From: Novosphingobium aquimarinum
GTDB taxonomy: Bacteria; Pseudomonadota; Alphaproteobacteria; Sphingomonadales; Sphingomonadaceae
Direction of reading: 5' to 3'
Length of the DNA: 64,000 nucleotides
NCBI RefSeq assembly: GCF_009746585.1
Contig: NZ_WRPO01000011.1
Span: 1-64,000 of the forward strand
Shown in pieces: positions 1 to 7,738 of this stretch. Position numbers and translations under genes: made by a program. Every line of letters starts with the position of its first letter. Positions within the stretch are counted from its first letter, which is position 1. Below the pieces are notes generated by a model. The model did not search any database. It was not told where the DNA came from and worked only from the letters and a program-made list of their open reading frames with translations.

Positions 1-123
1 TTCAACAAACTCAAGAACTGGCGGCGCATCGCGACCCGCTACGACAAAACCAGGGAATCCTACCTTGGCTTCGTCGCTCTCGCCTCAGTCAAACTCTGGA
101 TACCCTTTGTCCACGAAGCCTAG
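1..123 (+). mobile_element. 3' end of an IS5-type transposase gene (partial)
   Basis: The frame is open from base 1 to a TAG at 121-123. It encodes about 40 residues reading FNKLKNWRRIATRYDKTRES followed by YLGFVALASVKLW, the C-terminal signature of IS5-family DDE transposases, where the last helix carries the RRIATRYDK motif. The rest of the gene lies left of the window. No terminal inverted repeat is visible after the stop. The next codons already belong to a SIR2-like reading frame, so the right end of the IS seems to be missing or the fragment has been rearranged. The family call is by motif memory. Confidence 0.7.
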
Positions 124-467
124 TCGTCACTGAGTCGGACTATTTCGAACGGTTAGAGTTTGAATCGCCGCTCGACCTGAAGCTCCGATCGGACGTGCTT
201 GGCCGCACGATCCTGTTCGTCGGGTACAGCCTAAAGGATCTCAACCTTCGCCTTCTCCTCTATAAGCTTAAGCGCACATGGGATGGCACAGCCTATGCGA
301 AGCGGCGGCCACTGTCGTTCATCTTATTGGTCCGACCGGACGTCGTTCAGGAGGAGGTTCTGGGGAGCCGCGGGGTGTCACCGATCGTCTCTGACGCGCT
401 AGATCCCGACGAAGCGCTGCCGGAGTTTTTCGATCGCCTCCTTGAGATGGTGCGTGGGGGCGGGTGA
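123..467 (+). pseudogene. C-terminal fragment of a SIR2-like domain protein
   Basis: From base 123 the frame reads VVTESDYFERLEFESPLDLK and continues through a LGRTILFVGYSLKD segment to a stop at 465-467. This resembles the C-terminal half of SIR2-like (SIR2_2) proteins, where the FVGYSLKD segment closes the Rossmann-like NAD-binding core. The N-terminal half is absent, because the sequence to the left is IS5 transposase in another frame. A GTG at 195 could give 90 residues, but no ribosome-binding site supports it. SIR2-like domains are common in phage-defence and mobile-element proteins. I read this as a remnant cut by the IS. Confidence 0.6.
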
Positions 468-908
468 GCGGCCTTGGTCCTCAGCCGCAGCCGACAGCGG
501 GGTCTTCTGCGCCTAGCCCGTGTTGAGGGATACCACTGCGCGTTCCCTCGCCAGTGGCAACAGCACTCCCATTGTGACAAGGCTTCTTCAACGTTAGCGT
601 AACGCGCGGCAAGCCGGGGGGGCCATTTCATCCAGCATCCGCCGTGGGACCCGATGGAGCAAATCGACGTATTCACCCGCCGCCGTCCATGATCAAATTC
701 TTAACGACAGCCAAGTCCCCAAAACCCCGCGCTCGCTCCCCGTGACATCTAGATGAACGAAGGGCCGGTTTCGGGAGCCGTTCTAGGCCGTGGAGTGTCA
801 CCTTTGTTCGCGACTGCAGTCAGAGCCCATGGTTTGCCTGAATGTTAGCTTCGCCAATTCGGTCGCTCTGAGTCAGACAGTCCGCAGGTGGCCCCGTTGC
901 TGAAGATT
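468..908. other. About 440 bp without a convincing gene
   Basis: Short frames exist on both strands, but none has a recognisable domain or a good ribosome-binding site. The stretch around 797-813 reads gtgtcacctttgttcgc and resembles the GGTGACA-containing intergenic sequence near 17111-17197. It probably holds decayed mobile-element DNA. Confidence 0.4.
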
Positions 909-1067
909 TCAGAACGGATCGTAGACATGCACGATCAAACCGGGATCGCCGTCGTAATCGGCTTCGGTCAGCACCGAATAGCCATCACCGGTGTAGATCA
1001 GAACAACACAGGTCATCAGCGTCTGGGCGAGGCTCCACGCGAATTTCTGGGCGGTGGGAAGCGACAT
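909..1067 (-). CDS. Small conserved-looking protein of the mobile module (52 aa)
   Basis: I chose the ATG at 1065-1067 because the sense strand carries an AGGAG ribosome-binding site about six bases upstream. The product is about 52 residues, begins MSLPTAQKFAWSLAQTL, has a hydrophobic stretch (CVVLIYTGDGYSVL) and ends HVYDPF. I do not recognise a family. Small acidic proteins ending in a DPF-like motif are familiar beside DUF932/ParB modules in Sphingomonad plasmids, so it may be an accessory of that module, but this is inference. Its leader contains GGGAAGGTTCCCGCTCC, similar to the leader upstream of the Toprim gene. Confidence 0.5.
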   Translation of the reverse strand: MSLPTAQKFAWSLAQTLMTCVVLIYTGDGYSVLTEADYDGDPGLIVHVYDPF

Positions 1068-1328
1068 GATCTGCTCCTGTCTTCGGAGCGGGAACCTTCC
1101 CACTCGACAGGTGCACGGGCGGCCGTCGCGGGGCCGCGATCACCGGAAGCGCAGCTGGAGGCCGCAAGCTTCGCTTAGCGGACCCCCTGCGGGTTGATCG
1201 TCACAAGGCCATGCAGAGGCTAGGAGTAAGCCAAGGAGAGCGGGGCTGTGCCCGCGGCATGATACGGAGAGCAGGCCAGCTTTCCATCGCGGCAACATCA
1301 GCAGTTCACCCGAGAAAGGAATGACACC

Positions 1329-1640
1329 GTGTATATCGCCATGAACAGGTTCAAGATTGTGAAGGGTCAGGAAGCCGCCTTCGAAAAGGTGTGGTCGGAC
1401 CGCGACAGCCATCTCGACGGCGTACCGGGGTTCAAGGATTTCAAGCTGGCGCGCGGTCCCGAGCATGAGGATCACACGCTTTATGCCTCGCACAGCATGT
1501 GGGAGTCCGAAGAAGCGTTCAGCGCCTGGACGCGGTCGGACGCGTTCCGCAAGGCGCATGCCCAGGCCGGCGATAACAGCGCGCTTTATCTCGGCCATCC
1601 CGAGTTCGAAGGATTTACGGTCGTGCTCGGCGCCGACTGA
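1329..1640 (+). CDS. Antibiotic-biosynthesis-monooxygenase (ABM) domain protein, IsdG-like heme oxygenase candidate
   Basis: The 103-residue product starts at a GTG with an AAGGAA ribosome-binding site near 1316. It is a single dimeric alpha/beta barrel ABM domain. The three residues that form the IsdG/IsdI heme-degrading triad are present at matching positions: Asn6, Trp67 and His77. Family knowledge says such proteins open heme non-canonically to release iron, but many ABM proteins have other or unknown roles. It is the only plus-strand gene in the minus-strand plasmid-like module, so it may be independent cargo. No heme-uptake genes are adjacent. The ABM call is firm and the heme oxygenase role is inferred. 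Confidence 0.75.
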   Translation: MYIAMNRFKIVKGQEAAFEKVWSDRDSHLDGVPGFKDFKLARGPEHEDHTLYASHSMWESEEAFSAWTRSDAFRKAHAQAGDNSALYLGHPEFEGFTVVLGAD

Positions 1641-1667
1641 CCAAACGGCATTCAACGTAGGCGACGC

Positions 1668-2588
1668 TCATGCGCCGCGCTTTCTGAAGTCGAACAGCGG
1701 GATGCCGAGCTTCCTCGCCTTGTCAGCGAGGTTGTCCTGAATGCCGGTGCCGGGAAACACCACGACACCGACCGGCAGCACTTCCAGTATCGTATCGTTG
1801 CGCCTGAACGGCGCGGCCTTGCCGTGGCGGTTCCAGTCGGGCTTGAATGCCACCTGGCAGACCTTGCGATTGTCGGCCCAGCAAGCGGCGATGCGCTCGG
1901 CGCCGGACGGCGCGCCGCCGTGCAGCAGAACCATGTCGGGATGCTTGGCGTACACCCGGTCCAGCGCGGCGAAGATCGCGTCGGTATCATTGCACTCCTT
2001 GCCACCGGTGAACGCGACCTTGGTGCCAGCGGGAATCATCACCTCGGTTTCGGCGCGGCGGCGGGCGGCGATGAAGTCGCGGCTGTCGACCACTGCGGCG
2101 GTCAGAGCGCGGCGGTTGACGAGGCTGCCGTGGCGCGGCCGCCAGGCCGATCCGGTGTGGGTGCGGTAAAGGTCCGAGGCGACATCGCGCATCAGTTCGT
2201 GCGCATCGCGGCGTTCGATTAGCGTCAGCCCTTGGGCGAGCAGGTTTTCCAGTTCGACCGAGGCGACCTCGGAGCCGTCCTGTTCGCGCTGCGAGCGGCG
2301 CTGCGCCTGCTCGTTGTCGTCGAGCTCGCGCTCGACCCGCTCGGCGGAGCGGTGGAACAGGTTGACCGTTGACCAGAGCAGGTCGTCCAAATCAGGTCCG
2401 AGCCGGGTTTCAGCCAGCGTCCCGACCAACGCATCGAAGATGTCGGCGATGGCTCCGGCAACACGGTCGCCGTCGGGTAACGGTCGCGGATCGGGTTCCT
2501 CCTGGTAGCGCCGAAAGCCGTAAAGCTGCAATTCGTCGAGAATGTGCGCGGTTTGCGATTGGTCGTGCGGGTCTTCGCGATCGGTCAT
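1668..2588 (-). CDS. DUF2493 (YspA/SLOG-fold) domain protein
   Basis: The 306-residue product begins at an ATG (MTDREDPHDQSQTAH). The first 190 residues are acidic and helical. The C-terminal 110 residues carry a DUF2493 domain: KVAFTGGKECNDTDAIFAAL as the first Rossmann strand and turn, then VLLHGGAPSGAERIAACWA, then VVVFPGTGIQDNL. This fold binds nucleotides or related ligands in the SLOG superfamily. The gene is standard in alphaproteobacterial plasmid/ICE modules next to ParB, Toprim and DUF932 genes, as here. Its biochemical role is unknown. A leader of nearly 300 bp separates it from the Toprim gene and includes a copy of the shared leader motif. Confidence 0.85.
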   Translation of the reverse strand: MTDREDPHDQSQTAHILDELQLYGFRRYQEEPDPRPLPDGDRVAGAIADIFDALVGTLAETRLGPDLDDLLWSTVNLFHRSAERVERELDDNEQAQRRSQREQDGSEVASVELENLLAQGLTLIERRDAHELMRDVASDLYRTHTGSAWRPRHGSLVNRRALTAAVVDSRDFIAARRRAETEVMIPAGTKVAFTGGKECNDTDAIFAALDRVYAKHPDMVLLHGGAPSGAERIAACWADNRKVCQVAFKPDWNRHGKAAPFRRNDTILEVLPVGVVVFPGTGIQDNLADKARKLGIPLFDFRKRGA

Positions 2589-2777
2589 GGCGGTTGCTCC
2601 GTTTTCGAAGACCACGCCTCTCGCGGCCTTCACGGGCGAACAGAGAGCGGGGGCGGAACGGGCCGACACCTGCAAGGCCGCAGCGCCAGTGGAGGACGGC
2701 GGAGCGCGGCTTTCTTGCTGCGCGAGGAGCCGCGTAGCGGCGGGGAAGAAAGCCGCACGCAGCCGTTGCCGGACCGG

Positions 2778-2804
2778 GCCGGCTCCGGTTCTCTCGCCCG
2801 CTCT
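2778..2804 (-). promoter_or_regulatory. Copy of the shared leader motif upstream of the DUF2493 gene
   Basis: The plus strand reads GGCCGGCTCCGGTTCTCTCG then CCCGCTC. It aligns with the leaders of the ParB gene (6112-6172) and the DUF932 gene (7443-7503), which share GGCCGG, then GGAGCCTCTCTCCCGAC. It lies about 190 bp before the start codon. The function is unknown: it could be a promoter-proximal RNA element or a protein-binding site. Confidence 0.4.
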
Positions 2805-2883
2805 GGAAGGCAAAGGCGTGCGCTAAAAGGAGACGGAGTTCACCATGATCAGCACGCGGCACACCCATTCCGCTTTCCGGTCA

Positions 2884-3915
2884 TCAGCCGATGATCTGTT
2901 CGGCATCTTCCAAGATGAGCTGCACCCGGACATCGGCCCGCATAGCGTCCGTCCCGAACTGGCGAAGGTCGTCGTTGAAATCGCCCATTTTTGCATCGAG
3001 CGGAAGCGCGTCGATCCCGGCGTCTTGCGCCCGGGATGCAAGGTCATCGTGCGCCGTTTGACCCGCTGCATCCTTGTCGCGAGCAATATAGAGCCGGCGC
3101 AGCATGCGCGGGAATTGAAGCGCCGCAAGATGTGCAGCAGACAAAGCGGCGATCATCGGGATGGCAGGCATGATCTGGCGCAGCGACAGCATCGTCTCGA
3201 TGCCTTCGCCAGCAATCATCGTTGTGCCCGATGGCCCGAACCGCACGCCATGTCCGAGCAGTTCGCCCATCGCGCGTCGCGGTGTGGCGAGGGGTGCTTT
3301 GCCGTTGCCGTGCGGAGTAAGCCATGTGCGGTGCAAGCCTGTGAGCGTGCCATTGTTATCGCGCACCGATGCGATCAGGGCCGGGAACGCGTCAGGGGTA
3401 TTAGGCAAATCGTCCCGATCGGCACGATACCAACAGTTGGGATGGAAGCGTAGACAACCGCAATTGCGCAAATCGGTAATACCACGCTCGCTTAGATAGG
3501 TCTCGGCGAGCGTGCCGTGGATCGGCCGCGAGATCGCCCACAGCCACCGTGCGGCCTCGGGCGAGCCGGTGGGTGCCGATGATCGGTGCGTGGTTTCGCG
3601 AGGATCGGGAGCAGGCAGCGACAGGAAGTGCCGCGCCTCTTCGAGCGTTTCGGCGAGCGAGCCGAGCCGCCTGTTCGCGGCGATAAGGTCGAGCAAGTCG
3701 CCATGCTCGCCGGTGGCCGCATCGGTCCATTTGCCGGCCGCGCCCTTGCCGCTCTCCGGACCAGTCAACCGCACGAACATGCTGCGGCCCGGCGTGCCTT
3801 CGACATCGCCGACGAGCCAATAGCGTCCTTGGCGGTGACCCTCCGGCAAGTAGTGTCGGCAGACGCTCTCGGCGTTGCGGGCGAGCTGGCGCGCGAGGTC
3901 GGATGCCTGGTGCAT
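2884..3915 (-). CDS. Toprim-domain primase/helicase-like protein of mobile elements
   Basis: The 343-residue product starts at an ATG with an excellent AAGGAGG ribosome-binding site. An N-terminal region (about 1-120) resembles the domain that precedes Toprim in phage and plasmid primases and includes WKWT-like segment AAGKWTDAATGEHGDLLDLI. A zinc-poor middle part contains LHRTWLTPHGNGKAP. The C-terminal half is Toprim-like: MIAGEGIETMLSLRQ with the catalytic Glu of the first Toprim motif, then LYIARDKDAAGQTA with the Asp-x-Asp-type motif. Such proteins are thought to make primers or handle DNA during element replication. It follows the ParB-like gene, with a strong hairpin between them. Confidence 0.82.
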   Translation of the reverse strand: MHQASDLARQLARNAESVCRHYLPEGHRQGRYWLVGDVEGTPGRSMFVRLTGPESGKGAAGKWTDAATGEHGDLLDLIAANRRLGSLAETLEEARHFLSLPAPDPRETTHRSSAPTGSPEAARWLWAISRPIHGTLAETYLSERGITDLRNCGCLRFHPNCWYRADRDDLPNTPDAFPALIASVRDNNGTLTGLHRTWLTPHGNGKAPLATPRRAMGELLGHGVRFGPSGTTMIAGEGIETMLSLRQIMPAIPMIAALSAAHLAALQFPRMLRRLYIARDKDAAGQTAHDDLASRAQDAGIDALPLDAKMGDFNDDLRQFGTDAMRADVRVQLILEDAEQIIG

Positions 3916-3937
3916 CGCATCCTCCTTGAGACAGAAA

Positions 3938-3966
3938 GAGGGTCCGCCGGGGATCGGCGGACCCTC
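3938..3966 (-). terminator. Strong hairpin between the ParB-like and Toprim genes
   Basis: The arms GAGGGTCCGCCG and CGGCGGACCCTC are a perfect 12-bp stem with a 5-nt loop, followed on the sense (minus) strand by TTTCTGTCT. It sits after the ParB-like stop and only about 20 bp before the ribosome-binding site of the Toprim gene. It could be an intrinsic terminator with partial readthrough, or an attenuator setting expression of the downstream gene. Confidence 0.65.
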
Positions 3967-3994
3967 GAAGTGAGCAGGTCCGGGGAGCGGGAAC

Positions 3995-6094
3995 CTACTC
4001 GGCGGCGACAGCGATGGGGGTCTCGCCGTCGACTTGCTCATTGTCGTCGATCGTCTCGTCGTCCGCCATGTACCTTGCGCCGTCTTCTTTCGCCGATTGC
4101 GCTTCGCTTTCTGCGTCGGTGGCCGTCTCCTTGCGGGTATCCTCCGACTCGGCATCGACCGGCGCGGTGCGCAGCGGCTCCGGCAGCCAGCCGGTGCCAG
4201 CGATCAGCTGCTCGGCGCGTTCAGCCTGGGCGTCCTTCTTCATGCCTTCGAGGCCATCGGCGGCTTCATCGCCCTTCGCCTCACGCACTGCCGCGACGAT
4301 CCGCGCCTTGGTGACCTTGCCGAGATAGTTCTCGGCGGTGGTCGTCCAGCCCGCATCGGCCACATCGAGACCGATATCGGTCGCCAGCCGTTCGGCATGG
4401 GCAAGCGCACGCGGCCTGCGATTATAGGTCTCGATCGTGGCGTTGACTGTCATCGCCACGCAATGCGCGAACAGCGCGTTCCTGAGCTTGACCGGCATGG
4501 TCAGGATCGCATCCCACAGCTGCTCGCTGTCGTCGGGCAGCGCGCCTGCAAACGCCTCATGCCGTTCGGTGAGCGCCGTGGCGTAAGGCGTTTCGCCAAG
4601 ACCCGGCGCTTGCGATCCGAAGAACACGCATTTGGCGTCGAGTTCGAGACAGCTGTCGGGCGCGTAGCTGTAGAACAGCTTAAGCGCCAGAGCGTGCAGG
4701 CAGGCGCAGAAGGCCGTGCCGTAGCTGCCGCCGACCGTCAGACGGAGCGCGACCGTGCGATGCGCGGTCAGCTCTGTGACGAGCCGGTCGGGGATCGGGC
4801 GCAGCGTGTCATCATCGTCGTCGCTATCCACGGTGCACCCGGTGTCCGGAGTGCGGGATGTGGATGCGGTCGCAGGCGATGTACCGTCGGTCTCGCCGTC
4901 ATCCGGCTCGACCTTCTCCTCGTCCTCCGGACGCACATAGCCACGATCCACGCGCAACCGCCCGCCATGATCGACGCTGACGAACACGCCCGCGCGAGCG
5001 ATGTCGTCCTCGTCGTAACGCACGGGCCGGTCGTCGATCGCATCAATGGCGGTCTCGATCTCGCCCAAGCGCTCGTCGACCTCGTCGGGCAGTTCGGGCG
5101 CATCGGCATATTCGGCTTCGAGCTGGTCGAGCTCGGCCTGGAGCGCATCGCGCGTCGCCTGCTCCTCCTCGGTCAGCTCCGGCTGCTCGCCCGAAATGCG
5201 GCGGAGGCCGTAAGTGTGGCCATAGGGGAAATCGAGGCCGACCTCGATCCATTTCCAGCCTTCGGCACGGATGGCTTCGGCTTCCTCGTTGAGCTTCTCG
5301 GTGACGAGCATCTCGACCAGTCCGACATCTTCGAGCCAGCCGCCATCGTCGCTCTCGAACAGGTCGCGCATGACCGCGCCGCCCGCTTCGACATAGGCAT
5401 CGACGCCGACGAACTGCGCACGCTTATCCGACGCCCGGACCGAATGCTCGGTGAGCATGCGGCGGATTTGGTAAGGCTGGTTGTTGTAGCTGCCCCGCAC
5501 AGCTTCCCACACCTGGGCCTGACGCTCGGGCTGGGGATTGACGGTGAACGCCATCAGCTGATCGAGCGTCATCTCATCGGCGGCGAAGGCGTCGAGCAAG
5601 GCTTCACCGACGCTGGCGAGCTTCAGCCGCTGCTTGACGATATTGGCCGAGACGAAGAACGCCGCCGCGATCTCCTCCTCGCTCATGCCCTTCTCGCGCA
5701 GTGCCTGGAAGGCGCGGAACTGATCGAGCGGATGGAGTGGCGCGCGCTGGATGTTCTCGGCGAGACTGTCTTCCTCGGCATGGCCACCCTCGCGCAGGAC
5801 GCAGGGCACCGGCGCGTTACTCGGCAGCCGCTTCTGCTTCACCAGCAATTCGAGCGTGCGGTAGCGGCGCCCGCCCGCCGGCACCTCGAACATGCCGGTC
5901 TCCTTGCCCTCGGCATCGGTGACGGCGCGCACGGTGATGCTAGCAAGCAGCGTGCGCCGGGCGATGTCCTCGGCGAGTTCCTCGATCGAGACGCCCGCCT
6001 TGACGTGGCGGACATTGGCCTGGCTCAGCACCAGCTTGTCGAACGGAATGTCCCGCGAGGGGCTGAGCGCGATGGTCTTGACTGACTTGGTCAT
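3995..6094 (-). CDS. Large ParB/Srx-fold DNA-binding protein of plasmid/ICE type (699 aa)
   Basis: The start is an ATG (MTKSVKTIALSPSRDIP). Residues about 18-115 form the ParB N-terminal nuclease/CTPase domain, with PAGGRRYRTLELL corresponding to the GxRR box and ENIQRAPLHPLDQFRAFQAL to the ENxxRxxL box. A helix-turn-helix follows (MSEEEIAAAFFVSANIVKQR). At 699 residues it is more than twice the length of a chromosomal ParB. The extra C-terminal part contains a very acidic linker with runs of Asp and Glu and a conserved-looking helical domain. This long form is typical of alphaproteobacterial mobile elements and is probably not a classical segregation ParB, since no ParA gene is adjacent. Confidence 0.88.
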   Translation of the reverse strand: MTKSVKTIALSPSRDIPFDKLVLSQANVRHVKAGVSIEELAEDIARRTLLASITVRAVTDAEGKETGMFEVPAGGRRYRTLELLVKQKRLPSNAPVPCVLREGGHAEEDSLAENIQRAPLHPLDQFRAFQALREKGMSEEEIAAAFFVSANIVKQRLKLASVGEALLDAFAADEMTLDQLMAFTVNPQPERQAQVWEAVRGSYNNQPYQIRRMLTEHSVRASDKRAQFVGVDAYVEAGGAVMRDLFESDDGGWLEDVGLVEMLVTEKLNEEAEAIRAEGWKWIEVGLDFPYGHTYGLRRISGEQPELTEEEQATRDALQAELDQLEAEYADAPELPDEVDERLGEIETAIDAIDDRPVRYDEDDIARAGVFVSVDHGGRLRVDRGYVRPEDEEKVEPDDGETDGTSPATASTSRTPDTGCTVDSDDDDDTLRPIPDRLVTELTAHRTVALRLTVGGSYGTAFCACLHALALKLFYSYAPDSCLELDAKCVFFGSQAPGLGETPYATALTERHEAFAGALPDDSEQLWDAILTMPVKLRNALFAHCVAMTVNATIETYNRRPRALAHAERLATDIGLDVADAGWTTTAENYLGKVTKARIVAAVREAKGDEAADGLEGMKKDAQAERAEQLIAGTGWLPEPLRTAPVDAESEDTRKETATDAESEAQSAKEDGARYMADDETIDDNEQVDGETPIAVAAE

Positions 6095-6111
6095 GGGTCT
6101 TCTCCATGGCG

Positions 6112-6172
6112 GGCCGGTCAGGAGCCTCTCTCCCGACCTCAAACCCGTCACGAAGCGCAGCGCCGCCCTCTT
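6112..6172 (-). promoter_or_regulatory. Shared leader element upstream of the ParB-like gene
   Basis: The block reads on the plus strand GGCCGGTCAGGAGCCTCTCT then CCCGACCTC, a CCGTCACG box and GCAGCGCCGCCCTCTT. On the transcript GGGAGAGAGGCTCC can form a GGGAG/CTCC hairpin. A near copy lies at 7443-7503 in front of the DUF932 gene at a similar distance from the start codon, so the sequence seems conserved between two different genes. Confidence 0.5.
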
Positions 6173-6221
6173 CCTCTGAAGAGAGCGACGCCGCGTAGGG
6201 GAATGACGCTGAGGAGGGGCG

Positions 6222-7421
6222 CTACGCTGCGACCCGGTCGAGCAGCTTCTTGGCGCGCGTCTCGAGATCGAGCCGCGCGTCCTGCTGGGGTTTGCTCCGT
6301 GCGTAAGCGGTGATGCCCTGTACGAAGTCGAACACGGACTCGGGCGGCCGACCTTCCTCAGCGAGGACGGTCTCGACGATCTTCGCTGTCTCCGCCTTGC
6401 CGAAGCCGCGCTTGCGCAGGAACTCGGTACGATCGTCGTCATTGCGAGCAACGATGCGTTCGCGGGCCTGCCGAATGCCGTTCAGGAACGGCTGCGGCGA
6501 AGAGTCGGCAAACCGGGTCAGCGCTGGCGCCGCCTCATGCGCGAAACGGTTAGCGGCGTATTTAGAATGCCGGATGCTGATCTCCTGAAAGTCCTCAACG
6601 CCCCACAGGTTTCGGTTCTGGCAAACGGCGCGCAGGTAGAAGCTGGCGATGCCGAGCGTCTTGGCGCCCACCTCGCTGTTCCAGCAATAGAAGCCGCGGA
6701 AGAACAGGTCGGGCGATCCATCGGGCAACTTCCCCGCCTCGATCGGGTTTCTGTCGTCGACGAGGAAGAGGAAGACATCGCGGTCGGACGCATAGAGCGT
6801 GGTCGTATCGGACGTGATGTCCACCATCGGATTGTAGACACCGGTCGACCAGTCGAGCACGCCCGGCACTTTCCAACGCGTATCGCCCGTGCCGTTGCCG
6901 GCGATGCGCTGCACGGCGGCGACCAGCTCATGATCGTAGATGCGACCATAGTCGGGTCCGGTGACAGCGCGCAGCTCGGTACGGCCATCCTCGGTCTCCA
7001 ACGTCTTCACCTGCTCGGCGCGGTGATTGGTGAGGCCGTACTGCAGGTTAATAGCTGCAAGCGGTGCGGGAAGCTGGCGCATATACGCCGCCGGCGCGCC
7101 GACGAGACTCGCAAGCTGGCCGAAGCTCCAATGGGTCGGCGCCAGCGGCTTGTCCGAATCAGGCAGGACGAGCGCCAGCCGTTCGGGATCGTCGCGGTGG
7201 GCTTCAACCCGGATCGCCGCACTCTCCACCGTCCGCGTCCGGCTGCGTTCGGCGCGGCCCTTCACCGCCGCCATCAGCTCGGTCAGCGACAGATAGCGCT
7301 GGTCTGCCGGACGACTGAACCACTCGGACGAGACCCGCCCGATCCGCTGGCCGCGGCTCACATCCACCTTGTAGCCGCTGCTCCTGACGGGGCTCGCGTC
7401 GAGAACTTGAACTTGCGTCAT
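6222..7421 (-). CDS. DUF932 domain protein
   Basis: The 399-residue product starts at an ATG (MTQVQVLDASPVRSSGY) with a GGAG ribosome-binding site. DUF932 spans most of the protein, with the typical segments THWSFGQLASLVGAPAAYMR, RAVTGPDYGRIYDHELVAAV, a DRDVFLFLVDDRNPIE segment and a GFYCWNSEVGAKTLGIASF segment. DUF932 proteins are found on plasmids, phages and ICEs, usually with ParB-like and DUF2493 genes, and have no proven function. It is the first gene of the minus-strand module. The 3' end of tRNA-Gly is 318 bp upstream, which makes it the chromosomal-boundary gene of the element. Confidence 0.85.
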   Translation of the reverse strand: MTQVQVLDASPVRSSGYKVDVSRGQRIGRVSSEWFSRPADQRYLSLTELMAAVKGRAERSRTRTVESAAIRVEAHRDDPERLALVLPDSDKPLAPTHWSFGQLASLVGAPAAYMRQLPAPLAAINLQYGLTNHRAEQVKTLETEDGRTELRAVTGPDYGRIYDHELVAAVQRIAGNGTGDTRWKVPGVLDWSTGVYNPMVDITSDTTTLYASDRDVFLFLVDDRNPIEAGKLPDGSPDLFFRGFYCWNSEVGAKTLGIASFYLRAVCQNRNLWGVEDFQEISIRHSKYAANRFAHEAAPALTRFADSSPQPFLNGIRQARERIVARNDDDRTEFLRKRGFGKAETAKIVETVLAEEGRPPESVFDFVQGITAYARSKPQQDARLDLETRAKKLLDRVAA

Positions 7422-7442
7422 GACATATCTCCGCGACGGCCC

Positions 7443-7503
7443 GGCCGGGAGCCTCTCTCCCGACGCTCGAACCGTCACGGCGACAGCCGCAGCCCTCTTA
7501 CTC
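7443..7503 (-). promoter_or_regulatory. Shared leader element upstream of the DUF932 gene
   Basis: The plus strand reads GGCCGGGAGCCTCTCTCCCG followed by ACGCTCGAACCGTCACG and GCAGCCCTCTT. It matches the element at 6112-6172 closely, including order and spacing of the three boxes. The sense strand can fold as GGGAG-agagg-CTCCC. It lies 22 bp upstream of the start codon, so it is within the likely mRNA leader. Confidence 0.5.
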
Positions 7504-7652
7504 TCCAAAGGCGTGAGACGCGACGACTCGGATATGGCGAAAACCTCTGTCACGGGCGTGGATCAAACCGCGCCGTTCCAAACGACCAATTGCCTTCAAC
7601 GTGAAAAGCGTCGTCGATGACCGTCGCGAGTTCGATTTCGTGTGGGTACGAA

Positions 7653-7716
7653 TTGGATACCAAAAGCCCTCAAACAGGCTCGTATCCAAGATGCGAAGCC
7701 GTCAAGGCCTCGCATC
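7653..7716. repeat. Two adjacent palindromes at the island/tRNA boundary
   Basis: The first has perfect 8-bp arms TTGGATAC (7653-7660) and GTATCCAA (7682-7689). The second follows directly, with GATGCGA-A-GCC (7690-7700) and GGC-C-TCGCATC (7706-7716), one mismatch and a 5-nt loop. They sit 23-86 bp from the tRNA 3' end. They could be terminator-like structures of the tRNA transcript or binding sites of a recombination factor. Confidence 0.5.
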
Positions 7717-7738
7717 TAATTGAAAATATGAGGAAATT

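Noticed and set aside
4034..6085. A 683-codon plus-strand open frame antisense to the ParB-like gene
   Set aside because: It is a GC-skew shadow of the ParB gene, rich in Arg and Ala with no domain, while the minus-strand frame has clear ParB motifs.
7498..7689. 63-codon minus-strand frame with a RLERRGLIHARDRGFRHIRV segment, reminiscent of a winged-helix tail
   Set aside because: There is no ribosome-binding site or full helix-turn-helix, and it overlaps the palindromic region and the leader.
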